Shown in pieces: positions 24,674-33,808 of a stretch of 60,769 nucleotides of DNA. The notes beneath the pieces were generated by a model. The model was not told the origin of the DNA, made no database searches, and was given only the letters and a program-made list of their open reading frames with translations. Within the stretch, counting starts at the first letter, position 1. The number at the start of each line of letters is the position of its first letter. The stretch is from Acidobacteriota bacterium (GTDB taxonomy: Bacteria > Acidobacteriota > Terriglobia > Bryobacterales > Bryobacteraceae), in the NCBI GenBank assembly GCA_016201205.1, contig JACQDF010000150.1, positions 1-60,769 on the forward strand, written 5' to 3'. The translations under genes and the position numbers were made by a program.

Positions 24674-25981
24674 ATGAAAGAGGAAACCCTGTTGGTCAGA
24701 GACAACCGCACGGGCAAGACGTATGATCTGCCCCTCTTCAAGGGGACCGTACGGGCCATGGATTTCCGCCAGATCAAGACAGACCCCGAGGATTTCGGGC
24801 TGATGACCTACGATCCGGCATTCATGAATACGGCGTCCACGATGAGCTCGATCACGTTCATTGATGGAGACAAGGGCATTCTGCGGTATCGCGGCTATCC
24901 GATCGAAGAATTGGCCGAGACATGCAGCTTCCTCGACGTTGCGTACCTGCTGCTGTTCGGCGAGCTGCCGCCGGCGGAAGAGTCCAGGGAGTGGGCGGAC
25001 AAAGTGAACCACCACACGATGATTCACGAGAACCTGAAGAAGTTCATGGAGGGCTTCCGGCACGACGCGCATCCGATGGGGATGTTCGTGAGCACGGTGT
25101 CGGCCCTCTCGACGTTCTATCCGGAAGCGCGCGATGTGAAGAACAAGCAGGCGCGAAAAATACAGATCCTGCGGCTGATCGGCAAAGTGCCGACCATTGC
25201 CGCTTATGCCTATCGCCACAGTCTGGGCCTGCCATACGTGTATCCGGACAATGCGTTTGGCTACACGGAAAACTTCCTGAACATGCTGTGGAGGATGACG
25301 GAGACCAGGTACAAGCCGAATCCGGTGCTGGCCAGCGCCCTGGACGTGTTGTTCATTCTGCACGCCGATCATGAGCAGAATTGCAGCGCGAACACCATGC
25401 GGTGCGTGGGCAGCGCGCATGCCGATCCTTACCTGAGCCTGGCGGCGGCCGCGGCCGCGCTGGCGGGGCCTCTGCATGGCGGCGCCAACGAAGAAGTGCT
25501 CCGGATGCTGGACGAGATCGGAACCGTGTCGGGCGTTCCGGCGTTTGTCGAGAAGGTGAAACGCGGCGAGTGCAAGTTGATGGGCTTCGGCCATCGCGTG
25601 TACAAGAACTACGATCCGCGCGCCAGGATCGTCAAGCAGACGGCGGAGGAGGTGTTCAAAGTGACGGGCGTCAATCCGAAGCTCGAGATCGCGATGGAGC
25701 TCGAGCGGATCGCGCTCCGTGATGAATACTTCACCAGGCGGAAGCTGTATCCCAACGTGGATTTCTACAGCGGGATCATCTACCAGGCGATGGGCTTCAG
25801 CCCGGACATGTTCACGGTGCTGTTCGCGATTCCACGAACCGTGGGCTGGCTGGCGCAGTGGCAGGAGCTGCTCGACGATCCGGAGCAGAAGATCGCTCGC
25901 CCGCGGCAGATTTTTACCGGCCAGGCGTTGCGGCATGTGGCGACGCCGGCGCCGGAGAAGGTCCCGGTGGCGGTAGCGTAA
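24674..25981 (+). CDS. gltA: Citrate synthase
   Basis: The 435-aa type II (hexameric-type) enzyme condenses acetyl-CoA and oxaloacetate. It has the N-terminal beta domain (MKEETLLVRDNRTGKTYDLP), LRYRGYPIEELAE, first active-site His in HADHEQNCS, second His in MGFGHRVYKNYDPR, and catalytic Asp in YPNVDFYSGIIYQAMG. Length is close to the usual 425-435. The 3' end abuts an inverted repeat that lies between this gene and the convergent enolase-superfamily gene. Confidence 0.97.
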   Translation: MKEETLLVRDNRTGKTYDLPLFKGTVRAMDFRQIKTDPEDFGLMTYDPAFMNTASTMSSITFIDGDKGILRYRGYPIEELAETCSFLDVAYLLLFGELPPAEESREWADKVNHHTMIHENLKKFMEGFRHDAHPMGMFVSTVSALSTFYPEARDVKNKQARKIQILRLIGKVPTIAAYAYRHSLGLPYVYPDNAFGYTENFLNMLWRMTETRYKPNPVLASALDVLFILHADHEQNCSANTMRCVGSAHADPYLSLAAAAAALAGPLHGGANEEVLRMLDEIGTVSGVPAFVEKVKRGECKLMGFGHRVYKNYDPRARIVKQTAEEVFKVTGVNPKLEIAMELERIALRDEYFTRRKLYPNVDFYSGIIYQAMGFSPDMFTVLFAIPRTVGWLAQWQELLDDPEQKIARPRQIFTGQALRHVATPAPEKVPVAVA

Positions 25982-26010
25982 ACCAGGGACAGGCTACTCT
26001 GTCCCCGGTT
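25981..26010. repeat. Inverted repeat between convergent genes, copy 2
   Basis: Twelve-position arms (AACCAGGGACAG and CTGTCCCCGGTT, one A-C mismatch) flank GCTACT. It sits precisely between the gltA stop and the stop of the convergent minus-strand gene, so a bidirectional terminator or REP-like element is plausible. No T-run follows on either strand. Confidence 0.75.
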
Positions 26011-27241
26011 ACCAGTGCGTCAGCGACCCGTCGGGACGCACGAAGAGATTTCGCCTGCCCGGCTGGGTCACTTCGCCGATCATGGCCAGCAGTTTCATCT
26101 CCGGCGTGACGCCCAACCCCGGCCGGTCGTTCATGTAGGCCTTTCCGTTCTTGAAGTCCAGGCACTGCGGCAGGTGGTCGATCGGCCTGCCCCCATAGTT
26201 GTACTCCATGATGACGGGGCCGGGGAACGTTGACAGGCAGTTCACCAGCGCCGCCGTCGCGATCGGGCCCGTGAAGTGCGGAATAATGCCCACCGCGTGC
26301 GTTTCACAGATGGCGGCGACTTTCATCATCTCCGTGATCCCGCCGACGTTGGGGAGCGTGGCGCGAATGTAGTCGATGTCGTGGTTCTCCACCAGCTTGT
26401 TGAAGTCGTATCGCTGGCCCCACTCCTCGCCATGCGTCAGGGGGACGGCGGTCATCTGGCGCAGCTTGGGCAGGTCCTGATGCGCGTGCTCGTCGCGGAC
26501 AGGATCTTCGACGAAGTAGGGCTCATATTCTTCGATCAAACGGCAGGCGCGGACGGCATCGTTGTAATCGAAGCGCTGGTGAAAGTCGATGCACCAGTCG
26601 CCGTCTTTGCCGACGCCCTCGCGCGCTTCTTTGCAATCCTGGGCCACCTTGCGCACCCTCTCGTGCGTGTTGAAGACGTCGCCGGTTCGTGTGTCGCCGG
26701 CGCCCATGCGAAACGCCCGGTAGCCGGCTTCCATCGTCGCCCGCGCGCGTTCCTTGAGACTCAGCCGGGCGCCGGCTGGAGACGGAGCGCCGCCGGTGGC
26801 GTAGCACTCGCAAAAGTTGCGGACCGCGCCGCCCAGCAGTTCGTGCACCGGCAGCCCCAGCGCCTTGCCTTTGATGTCCCACAGCGCCAGATCCAGCGCG
26901 CCCAGAGCATGGATCTTCTCCCGGCCCGGCGGGTAGAACCAGGCTATATACATCTCCTGCCAGATGGCCTCGATGCGAAACGGGTTCTTGCCGATCAGCG
27001 TTCCGGCACACTGCTCCAAGGTGTCCTTCGATCCTCCTTCCCCGATTCCGGTAATCCCGATGTCGGTCTCCACGGTCACCATCATGTTGCTCTGATTGAA
27101 CAGCTCATTGAGGTTGGGCGGTTTGTAGATTCGGACTCGCGTGATTTTCGCCTTTGGAAGCGAGCCTTCGGCCGGCGTGGGCAGGACGACGCCCGCGGCC
27201 GGCGCGACCGCCAGTGACTTGAGAAAAGCTCTTCGGTTCAT
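26009..27241 (-). CDS. Mandelate racemase/muconate lactonizing enzyme family protein (Tat-exported)
   Basis: The 410-aa enolase-superfamily protein starts with a Tat signal (MNRRAFLKSLAVAPAAGV, RRAFLK). A capping domain (KITRVRIYKPPN, ETDIGITGIGEGG) and a TIM barrel follow. Probable metal ligands lie in WCIDFHQRF, YFVEDPVRDE and THGEEWGQR. The ordering resembles galactonate dehydratase-like sugar acid dehydratases. The substrate cannot be named, and export of such an enzyme is unusual outside Acidobacteria and Planctomycetes. A GATAGAAT box lies about 19 nt upstream of the ATG. Confidence 0.85.
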   Translation of the reverse strand: MNRRAFLKSLAVAPAAGVVLPTPAEGSLPKAKITRVRIYKPPNLNELFNQSNMMVTVETDIGITGIGEGGSKDTLEQCAGTLIGKNPFRIEAIWQEMYIAWFYPPGREKIHALGALDLALWDIKGKALGLPVHELLGGAVRNFCECYATGGAPSPAGARLSLKERARATMEAGYRAFRMGAGDTRTGDVFNTHERVRKVAQDCKEAREGVGKDGDWCIDFHQRFDYNDAVRACRLIEEYEPYFVEDPVRDEHAHQDLPKLRQMTAVPLTHGEEWGQRYDFNKLVENHDIDYIRATLPNVGGITEMMKVAAICETHAVGIIPHFTGPIATAALVNCLSTFPGPVIMEYNYGGRPIDHLPQCLDFKNGKAYMNDRPGLGVTPEMKLLAMIGEVTQPGRRNLFVRPDGSLTHW

Positions 27242-27293
27242 ATGGTCCTCGATGCGCCTGATTCTATCGAAGTTCGTTGAAGCGTGGCCCGTG

Positions 27294-27307
27294 TATCATA
27301 ACAGTCT
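27294..27307 (+). promoter_or_regulatory. Candidate leaderless promoter of the membrane glycosyltransferase
   Basis: TATCAT (27294-27299) lies 8 nt before a GTG start. No Shine-Dalgarno sequence is visible. Confidence 0.4.
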
Positions 27308-29320
27308 GTGGAGCCGCCGGGAGCCCGCCTTGCGTTGGCCGCACTGATCCTGTTTTTTCTCGCTGCAACCTTCCTCTGGCTCACCCTCGACCGCTCGCCA
27401 TGCAGTTGGGACGACGGCTATTACTTGACCAATAGCCTCGTCCTGTATGATGCGCTTGCCGACGGTGGTCTCCCCGGCTACGCCAGGCGATTCGTGACCA
27501 TCCTGGGGATCAGGCCGCCGTTGATTGCGCTTCTTCCGACGCCCGTGTACCTGATGGTGGGCCGTATTCCCCGTGCTGCGTACGCAGTGAACCTGGTCTT
27601 CCTGCTTGTGATGTTCGCCGCCCTTCACCGGCTGGGGAAAAGATTCGGCAGCCCGAAGGCGGGTCTGCTGGCGGTCTACATCGCCGGAACCATGCCGCTG
27701 CTATACGGCCTTTCGCGCTGGTTTCTGGTGGAATGCGGACTGACGGCCATCGTCTGCGTGTCGATCTGCCTGTTGGCGGAATGGGACGATTTTGCCGGCG
27801 CCTGGAAAGGATTCCTGTTGGGCGTGACGTTCGGACTCGGGCTTCTCATGAAGGCCAGTTTTCCGCTGTACGTGGTGATTCCGGTCCTGTATGTCGCCGT
27901 GAGGGAACACCGAACCATGCTGCAACGCAACACGCTGCTGGCGTTCACCGCGCCGGCGGCTGCACTGGCGCTGCCGTGGTATCTCTTCAACTATCGCCAG
28001 GCACTGGAAACCGCTCTCCGAGCCGGGTCCGCTGATGTAGGAAAGGTCTACGGCACAGGACTCGTCTTTTCGTCCACCGCCATCTGGAACTATCTCGGCA
28101 ACCTTTTCAACGCCGGTCCGGCCTTATATTTCATTGCTCTGCCCGTGCTGGTTTTCGCCGCCGCCAGTGTTGTTCGGCCAACTCAGAAAAGAGGTCTGCT
28201 GCTGTGCGCGCTTTGGGGGTCGCCGATCCTCGTGCTGGTGTTCAGCCACTACCGTGATATGCGCTACGCCGCGCCGTTATTCCCCGCGCTGGCGTTGGCG
28301 CTGGCGATTCTGGCCGATCCCATGAGCCGCGGCCGTGGCGTCGCCAGAACTGCGCTCTATGGTCTGCTGGCCCTGCCCCTGTGTAGCATGGTGCAGACAT
28401 CTTTCGCTGTTCTTGGGGATCGGCGGCTTGAACTGGGGGGCCTTTTGTTCGTGGCGCCAAAGCTGTCCTACGCGCGAATGTACCACCCCGATCGCTGGCC
28501 CCATCAGGAGATTCTGTCCGGCATTCATCAGCTCGCCAGATTCACCGGGAGTGAGAGAAAGCTGCTGATCGTAGGCACGGACAGCCCGCACTTCAACGCC
28601 AACAACTTCGAACTTGCCGCAGTCGGAAAAAAACTGCCGTTTCAGGTGGCGACAACGGCCTATGAAACGGATCTGAGCGCTCTCGTTTCCACGCTGGATT
28701 CCACGGCATATTTCGTCTATAAAGAGGGCGGCGAGCCGGAAGCGCCCTTCTTCAATCCGCTGGGCAGCGCCGCGCTCAAACAAGTGCGTGAAGGCGGAAG
28801 ATTCGCCGAGCTGCCGATGGCACGCAAGCTTCCCGATGGCGGTGTCGCCCGCGTATTCGCCAATCTCGGGCCCAACCGCTTCCTCCGGGCCGGCGCCTTT
28901 CTGAGCGCCGGAATGAACGCCGTCCCCGATTGCAATGTGACGTTCGCAGGTAAGCTCCAGTTGACCGGGCTCTCTTTCCAGCCCACGGCGGAAGGGCTGG
29001 AAGTGAAGTATCGCTGGCGCTGTCTCAGGCCTGTTGATCGCAACTATTGGTGCTTCACTCACGTCGTGGACCGGGGAGGGAACGTCATCGGATATCTGGA
29101 CCACCAGATCCTCGACGGTGAGCCGCCCCTGAGGATGTGGAAGGAGGGCGATCTGGCGATAGAGCGGCTGCTGCTTCGGTCCCCGGCGATCCACAGCGGG
29201 GAATCTTACCGCCTCCGGCTCGGCTTGTTTGACAAAGAGTCCGGGAAACGGCTGCCGGTCTCCAGCAGCGAGTTCCCTGTGGTCGATCAGCAAACCGCCG
29301 CCGTGATCCAGCCAAAATAG
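27308..29320 (+). CDS. GT39/ArnT-like integral membrane glycosyltransferase
   Basis: The 670-aa protein has about 11-12 hydrophobic segments in the first 390 residues, then a soluble domain of about 280 residues. The first extracytoplasmic loop holds CSWDDGYYLTNS, the acidic pair typical of polyprenyl-phosphate-dependent glycosyltransferases of the GT39/PMT/ArnT superfamily. These use lipid-linked sugars outside the membrane. Acceptor and sugar are unknown. Start is GTG, with TATCAT 8 nt upstream. It is a single gene between the enolase-superfamily gene and the cobalamin-regulated receptor. Confidence 0.8.
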   Translation: MEPPGARLALAALILFFLAATFLWLTLDRSPCSWDDGYYLTNSLVLYDALADGGLPGYARRFVTILGIRPPLIALLPTPVYLMVGRIPRAAYAVNLVFLLVMFAALHRLGKRFGSPKAGLLAVYIAGTMPLLYGLSRWFLVECGLTAIVCVSICLLAEWDDFAGAWKGFLLGVTFGLGLLMKASFPLYVVIPVLYVAVREHRTMLQRNTLLAFTAPAAALALPWYLFNYRQALETALRAGSADVGKVYGTGLVFSSTAIWNYLGNLFNAGPALYFIALPVLVFAAASVVRPTQKRGLLLCALWGSPILVLVFSHYRDMRYAAPLFPALALALAILADPMSRGRGVARTALYGLLALPLCSMVQTSFAVLGDRRLELGGLLFVAPKLSYARMYHPDRWPHQEILSGIHQLARFTGSERKLLIVGTDSPHFNANNFELAAVGKKLPFQVATTAYETDLSALVSTLDSTAYFVYKEGGEPEAPFFNPLGSAALKQVREGGRFAELPMARKLPDGGVARVFANLGPNRFLRAGAFLSAGMNAVPDCNVTFAGKLQLTGLSFQPTAEGLEVKYRWRCLRPVDRNYWCFTHVVDRGGNVIGYLDHQILDGEPPLRMWKEGDLAIERLLLRSPAIHSGESYRLRLGLFDKESGKRLPVSSSEFPVVDQQTAAVIQPK

Positions 29321-29348
29321 CGCCGCCGAATGGAGTAAACTGGGAAGG

Positions 29349-29539
29349 CTGTCCGGTACGCCTAAAAGGCGTCAAAAGAGGGAACCCGGTGCGAATCCGG
29401 GACTGCCCCGCAGCGGTGACCAGGAACGAAAGCCGTTATCAAGCACTGGCGGAAACGCTGGGAAGCGACGGCGAGTAGGCGAAACTGCCTGGGAGTCCGA
29501 AGACCTGCCGGAGGCTCCGCGGCCCTGACCGCGCGGCAG
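29349..29539 (+). ncRNA. Cobalamin riboswitch
   Basis: The leader shows the AdoCbl riboswitch consensus in order: AGAGGGAACCCGGTGCGAAT, GGACTGCCCCGCAGCGGTGA, and the B12-box side AGTCCGAAGACCTGCC (about 29494-29509). Downstream, CTGCCG (29505-29510) and CGGCAG (29534-29539), with inner CGCGG/CCGCG, can form a hairpin that shares the last aptamer bases. No T-run follows, so translational control of the receptor is more likely than termination. It precedes only the TonB-dependent receptor. Confidence 0.93.
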
Positions 29540-29568
29540 AAAGGACCTGCGCCTTCGAGGGGGAGGAC

Positions 29569-31944
29569 ATGACTCATTTCCAGATCACTCTGTTATTCCT
29601 GATCGGCGCGCAATTGTGCGCCGGAGAAGAGATCCGGGGCAAAGTTCTGGATCCGGCCAGAGCGGCGGTTCCACGCGCCTGGGTGCGGTTATACTTGCCG
29701 AACGGCGTCGAGACGCGAAAGACTCAGGCGACTTCGGAAGGCGACTTTGTGTTCGACCGGCTGGCTGCGGGCGAGTACATGCTGGAAGCAAACGCGCCCG
29801 GGCTGAGCGGAGTCGCACTGGCCCGCGCCGGCAGCGCCCTCGAGCTGCTGCTCGAAGTCGAGCGGCTCGCACAACACGTCGTGGTCACCGCGTCCGCTAC
29901 TCCCTTGACGGTGGACGCGACGGCCAAGGCGCTCGATGTCATCGATTACGGCGAGATCGAGCGCCGCGCCGAGTACTCGGTGGCCGAAGTTCTGCGACAG
30001 ATCCCGGGGATGCGTGTGCAGCAGCTCGGCGGGCCGGGTTCCTTCACGCGAGTGCACACCCGCGGGCTGCGATCGTTCGACACGGCGCTGCTGATCGATG
30101 GATTCCGCATGCGGGACTCGGCATCGCCGCAGGGCGATGCAACAGCGTTCCTGGGCGATCTGCTGGTGGTGAATCCTGCGCGCATCGAGGTGCTGCGCGG
30201 GTCCGGCTCCTCGCTGTACGGAACGCATGCGATCGCCGGAGTTGTGCACCTGGTGACGGAGCAGGGCGGCGGTCCGCTGCATGGGGAGGTATCGGCAGAG
30301 GGCGGCGGGCTGGGCATGTTTCGCGGTGTGGCTCGCCTCGGCGGCGGAGCATGGAGGCAGCGGCTGCAATTTTCCGGCGGCGTGGCCCATCTCAACGTGA
30401 CCGGCGGCGTCGATGGCGACGACCGCGCTCGCAACACGAGCGGGCAGGGATTTGTTCAGCTTAGGCTGACGCCTCGCTCGCGGCTGAGCATGAGGCTTTA
30501 TGCCAGCGATGCGTTCTCCGGATTGAACTCGACGCCGTTCGCCGCCCCGGCGCAGAATCTGCCGAGCGGCGTCGTACCCGCGATCCCGCTGCCGCCGGAT
30601 CAGGTCGCGCTGGCCGAAGCCGGCAAGCCGTTTCGCTGGGGCAGCGCGACCTTTGCTCCTTCGCTCAATGATCCGGACTCGCGCAGGCTGGGCCGGTTTG
30701 TTTCCGGGCTGCTGGGCTTCACCGAGGAGCTTCGCGGCGGGGACGCGGTGCGGCTGAGCTATCAAAGGCTGGGCACATCGCGCGACAACCGCGACGGCCC
30801 GGGCGGAGTGCGGTTTCCGCCGCAGTTCAACAACTCGGCGCTGTTCGACGGACGCATCGACAACGCGCAGGCGCGGGTTGACAAGCGGTGGGGGCGGCAG
30901 TTGCTCACCGCCGGCTATGAATTCGAGCGGGAAGTTTTCGAGAACGTCTCACGCGATGAGAACCCGGACCGCTCGCAGCGCATCTACGCTCGCACCGGGA
31001 TCCGGCAGCGCTCGCACAGCGCGTTTGCTCAAGATCAGATCCGGCTGATGGAGGGGCGGCTGCTGATCTCTCTCTCCGGGCGCTGGCAGGGATTCCAGTT
31101 GAGCAAGCCCGTGTTCGAAGGCGCGGCCCCACACTACGACAAGGAGGCGATCGCCTCGCCGCCTGCCGCCTACACCGGCGACGTGGCGGTGGCATATTTA
31201 CCGCGCGGAACGGGGACCAAGCTGCGTGCGCACGCCGGAAATGGCTACCGGGCGCCGGCGCTGTATGAGCGCTTCGGCACGTTCTTCTTCTTCGGCGAGT
31301 TCTCGCCGCTCGGCGATCCAAGGCTGGCCCCGGAGCGGTCGGTGGCTGTGGACGGCGGGATCGATCAGTATTGGGCCGGATCGCGGGTGCGCACCAGCGC
31401 CACCTGGTTTTATACGAGCCTGAACCACGTGATCGCGTTCGGAGCGCTTCAGTTGGGGCAGGACCCGTTCGGGCGGTTCAGCGGCTACAAGAACACGCAG
31501 GGCGGCCTGGCGCGCGGCGTCGAGCTGAGCGGCGAAGCCGCCGTCGCGCGGAACACGCGCGTGCAGGCATCCTACACTTACACACGCGCGCAGGAGCGGA
31601 CGGCGCTGTTTGCCGGCGGGCTGCTCGTTTCGCCGCGCATTCCGAATCACATGGGGACCGCGCTTTTCACACAACGGCTCGGCAAGCGCTTCGAGTGGAC
31701 GGTGGACGTGGCGGTGGCTGGAGAATCGATGACGCCGATCTTCGGCGGCATGGGCACGCGCGCGTTCGCCTTTGGCGGGCTGAAAAAGGCGGACCTGGCG
31801 GCGTCGTACATGGTTCCCTTCAACGACCGGCATTCGCTCCAGTTGTTCACCCGTGTGGATAATTTCCTGAATCAGACCTGGTATGAGGATGGATTCCGCG
31901 TGCCGAAGGCGCTGGCCGTGGGGGGGATGCGCTGGCTATTCTGA
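29569..31944 (+). CDS. TonB-dependent receptor, probable cobalamin uptake (BtuB-like)
   Basis: The 791-aa outer-membrane protein has a signal peptide (MTHFQITLLFLIGAQLCAG) and a carboxypeptidase-regulatory-like Ig domain (about 20-95, EIRGKVLDPARAAVPRAWV). A TonB box region/plug follows (VVVTASATPLTVD, LRQIPGMRVQQLG, HTRGLRSFDTALLIDG, LRGSGSSLYG), then a 22-strand barrel ending GGMRWLF. The cobalamin riboswitch upstream supports corrinoid import. The extra N-terminal domain is typical of Acidobacteria and Bacteroidetes receptors. No btuFCD ABC genes are adjacent, so energised uptake must rely on distant loci. GGGGGAGG precedes the ATG. Confidence 0.92.
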   Translation: MTHFQITLLFLIGAQLCAGEEIRGKVLDPARAAVPRAWVRLYLPNGVETRKTQATSEGDFVFDRLAAGEYMLEANAPGLSGVALARAGSALELLLEVERLAQHVVVTASATPLTVDATAKALDVIDYGEIERRAEYSVAEVLRQIPGMRVQQLGGPGSFTRVHTRGLRSFDTALLIDGFRMRDSASPQGDATAFLGDLLVVNPARIEVLRGSGSSLYGTHAIAGVVHLVTEQGGGPLHGEVSAEGGGLGMFRGVARLGGGAWRQRLQFSGGVAHLNVTGGVDGDDRARNTSGQGFVQLRLTPRSRLSMRLYASDAFSGLNSTPFAAPAQNLPSGVVPAIPLPPDQVALAEAGKPFRWGSATFAPSLNDPDSRRLGRFVSGLLGFTEELRGGDAVRLSYQRLGTSRDNRDGPGGVRFPPQFNNSALFDGRIDNAQARVDKRWGRQLLTAGYEFEREVFENVSRDENPDRSQRIYARTGIRQRSHSAFAQDQIRLMEGRLLISLSGRWQGFQLSKPVFEGAAPHYDKEAIASPPAAYTGDVAVAYLPRGTGTKLRAHAGNGYRAPALYERFGTFFFFGEFSPLGDPRLAPERSVAVDGGIDQYWAGSRVRTSATWFYTSLNHVIAFGALQLGQDPFGRFSGYKNTQGGLARGVELSGEAAVARNTRVQASYTYTRAQERTALFAGGLLVSPRIPNHMGTALFTQRLGKRFEWTVDVAVAGESMTPIFGGMGTRAFAFGGLKKADLAASYMVPFNDRHSLQLFTRVDNFLNQTWYEDGFRVPKALAVGGMRWLF

Positions 31945-31947
31945 AAA

Positions 31948-31975
31948 ACCGGGGACAGGCTACCCGTTCCCCATT
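31948..31975. repeat. Inverted repeat after the TonB receptor gene, copy 3 (degenerate)
   Basis: The left arm ACCGGGGACAG and loop GCTACC match the other copies; the right arm (CGTTCCCCATT) has drifted at four positions. It lies 3 bp after the receptor stop codon. Confidence 0.65.
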
Positions 31976-32009
31976 TTCTTCCGAATCAGGCGTCCCCGTT
32001 GGGCCGTGA

Positions 32010-32022
32010 TACGATGCCTGGG
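32010..32022 (+). promoter_or_regulatory. Candidate extended -10 promoter of the acyl-CoA ligase
   Basis: TGA-TACGAT (32010-32015) lies 7 nt before the ATG at 32023, with no Shine-Dalgarno sequence. This favours 32023 over the TTG at 31999 and ATG at 32014. Confidence 0.4.
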
Positions 32023-33807
32023 ATGAGCGCTCGCACGGTCTTCACGCTGCTCGAGGAGACCGCCTCCCGCTTCGGGGATGCTTCCGCTCTGCACCAGCCG
32101 CTGTCCGGCGACTCGAAGAATAAGTATCACATCTGGTCCTGGAAGGAGTTTCGCGACCACGCCCGCGAGATCGCCGCTGGCCTGCACCGCCTCGGCATTC
32201 AGAAAGGCGACGTGGTGGCGCTCCATTCAGAAACGCGGGCTGAGTTCTATCTGGCCGATTTCGGGATCATGGCCTCGGGCGCCGTCTCCGCCGCTTTATA
32301 CACCAGCTATCCTCCGGCCGAGCTGGTCAAGACGCTCCTGTCGTCCACCGCCAAGCTCGTCTTCGTCGATACGCCAAAAGCGCTCAAGACGTTGCAGGAG
32401 GCCTCCGCCGGCAGCCTCGCCGTGCAGTGGGTCCTGCTCTCCGGATCCGCCGAGGGGGCGATCAACCTGGGCGACCTGCGCGCCCTCGGCCGCCGTGCGA
32501 TGGACGAAGACAAGGGCTACTTCGAAAGACTGCACGCCGAAGTTCGCCCTGAAGATTCCGCCATCCTCTATCTCACTTCCGGGGCAACCGGAGAGCCCAA
32601 GATGGGACTGGTGACGCATGGCGCTCTGGTCGCCAACGTGGACATGGGGCCGAAGGTCCTCGACCTCAGCGAAAAAGACTTGATCCTCGCCTTTCTGCCC
32701 TCCGCTCACATCGCGCAGCGCATCGCAATCGAGCTGTTGGGCATCCGCATGGGCGTGCCTGCCTGGTTTTCCGAGGGACTCAGCAAGCTGCCGCATGAGA
32801 TGCAGTCGGTGCGCCCGACCTTCTTTCTGGCGCCGCCGCGGGTCTGGGAACGTATCTATTCGAGCATCTGCACGGAAATCCGCAAGCGAGGGGCGGTGAT
32901 GCAGCGCGTGTTTTGGGGCGCGCTGGGACTCAGCCTGCGATCCATGAGACTGCGGGCGGAAGGCAAGACGCCACCGCCGTGGGGTCGGGCTTCGCTCAAA
33001 GCCGCGGACAAGGTTGTGTTTACGAAGTTGCGCGCCCGCTTCGGCGGCCGCATGCGGCTGGCGGTTTCCGGGGCGGCCCCGCTGGGCAAGGACCTCGCCC
33101 AGTTTTACCAGGCGATCGGCATGCCGCTGATTGAAGGATATGGGCTGACGGAAGGCGGCGTCACCACGATGAATCCGCCGGAGCGGCCCAAGGCGGGCAG
33201 CATCGGCAGGATGCTTCCCGGCGTCGAGTACAAGATCACCGAAGACGGCGAGCTGCTGCTCGGCGGGCCAACGATCTTCTCCGGCTACTTCCACGATCCG
33301 GAAACCACCTCGCAGGTTCTGCGCAACGGCTGGCTCCACACCGGCGACGTGGCCGAAATCGACGGCGAAGGCTACCTCTTCATCACCGGCCGCAAGAAGG
33401 AGATGATTGTCTCCTCCAACGGCAAGAAGATCTATCCTTCGCGCATCGAGAATCTGCTCAAGATGGAGCCCATCATCAATCAGATGATTCTCATTGGCGA
33501 CCGCAAGCCGTACGTCGCGGCTCTGTTCACGCTGAACGTCACAGCCGCCGAGTCGCTGAAGGGAATGGAGGTGCGCAAGGGGCGGCCGGTGCGCGAAATC
33601 GCCGCCGCCGCGCCGGTCGTCAGCGAGGTGAAACGCGCGGTGGCCCGCGTCAACAAGCTGCTTGCTCCCTTCGAGCAGATCCGCAAGTTCCGCATCCTGG
33701 AACGCGATTTCTTGATCGAGCAAGGCGAATTAACGGCGACCATGAAAGTGCGCCGGGCCCAGGTGCTGGAGAATTTCCAGAGCATCGTCAGCGAGCTCTA
33801 CGAGTAA
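32023..33807 (+). CDS. Long-chain acyl-CoA synthetase (AMP-binding, FadD15-like)
   Basis: The 594-aa adenylate-forming enzyme activates fatty acids with ATP and CoA. The P-loop-like A3 motif is YLTSGATGEPKMG. LPSAHIAQR, EGYGLTEGGVTTMNP (A5), TGDVAEIDGEGYLFITGRKKE (A7-A8) and the C-terminal lysine segment GELTATMKVRR (A10) are all in order. The pattern resembles the long-chain FACS of animals and actinobacteria rather than E. coli FadD. It probably feeds beta-oxidation or phospholipid synthesis. The D-aminoacylase gene follows after 1 bp, so the two are likely co-transcribed. Confidence 0.92.
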   Translation: MSARTVFTLLEETASRFGDASALHQPLSGDSKNKYHIWSWKEFRDHAREIAAGLHRLGIQKGDVVALHSETRAEFYLADFGIMASGAVSAALYTSYPPAELVKTLLSSTAKLVFVDTPKALKTLQEASAGSLAVQWVLLSGSAEGAINLGDLRALGRRAMDEDKGYFERLHAEVRPEDSAILYLTSGATGEPKMGLVTHGALVANVDMGPKVLDLSEKDLILAFLPSAHIAQRIAIELLGIRMGVPAWFSEGLSKLPHEMQSVRPTFFLAPPRVWERIYSSICTEIRKRGAVMQRVFWGALGLSLRSMRLRAEGKTPPPWGRASLKAADKVVFTKLRARFGGRMRLAVSGAAPLGKDLAQFYQAIGMPLIEGYGLTEGGVTTMNPPERPKAGSIGRMLPGVEYKITEDGELLLGGPTIFSGYFHDPETTSQVLRNGWLHTGDVAEIDGEGYLFITGRKKEMIVSSNGKKIYPSRIENLLKMEPIINQMILIGDRKPYVAALFTLNVTAAESLKGMEVRKGRPVREIAAAAPVVSEVKRAVARVNKLLAPFEQIRKFRILERDFLIEQGELTATMKVRRAQVLENFQSIVSELYE

Positions 33808-33808
33808 G

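Noticed and set aside
29349-29568. Intrinsic terminator in the cobalamin leader
   Set aside because: The GC-rich hairpin is followed by AAAGGACC rather than a T-run, so termination control is not supported.
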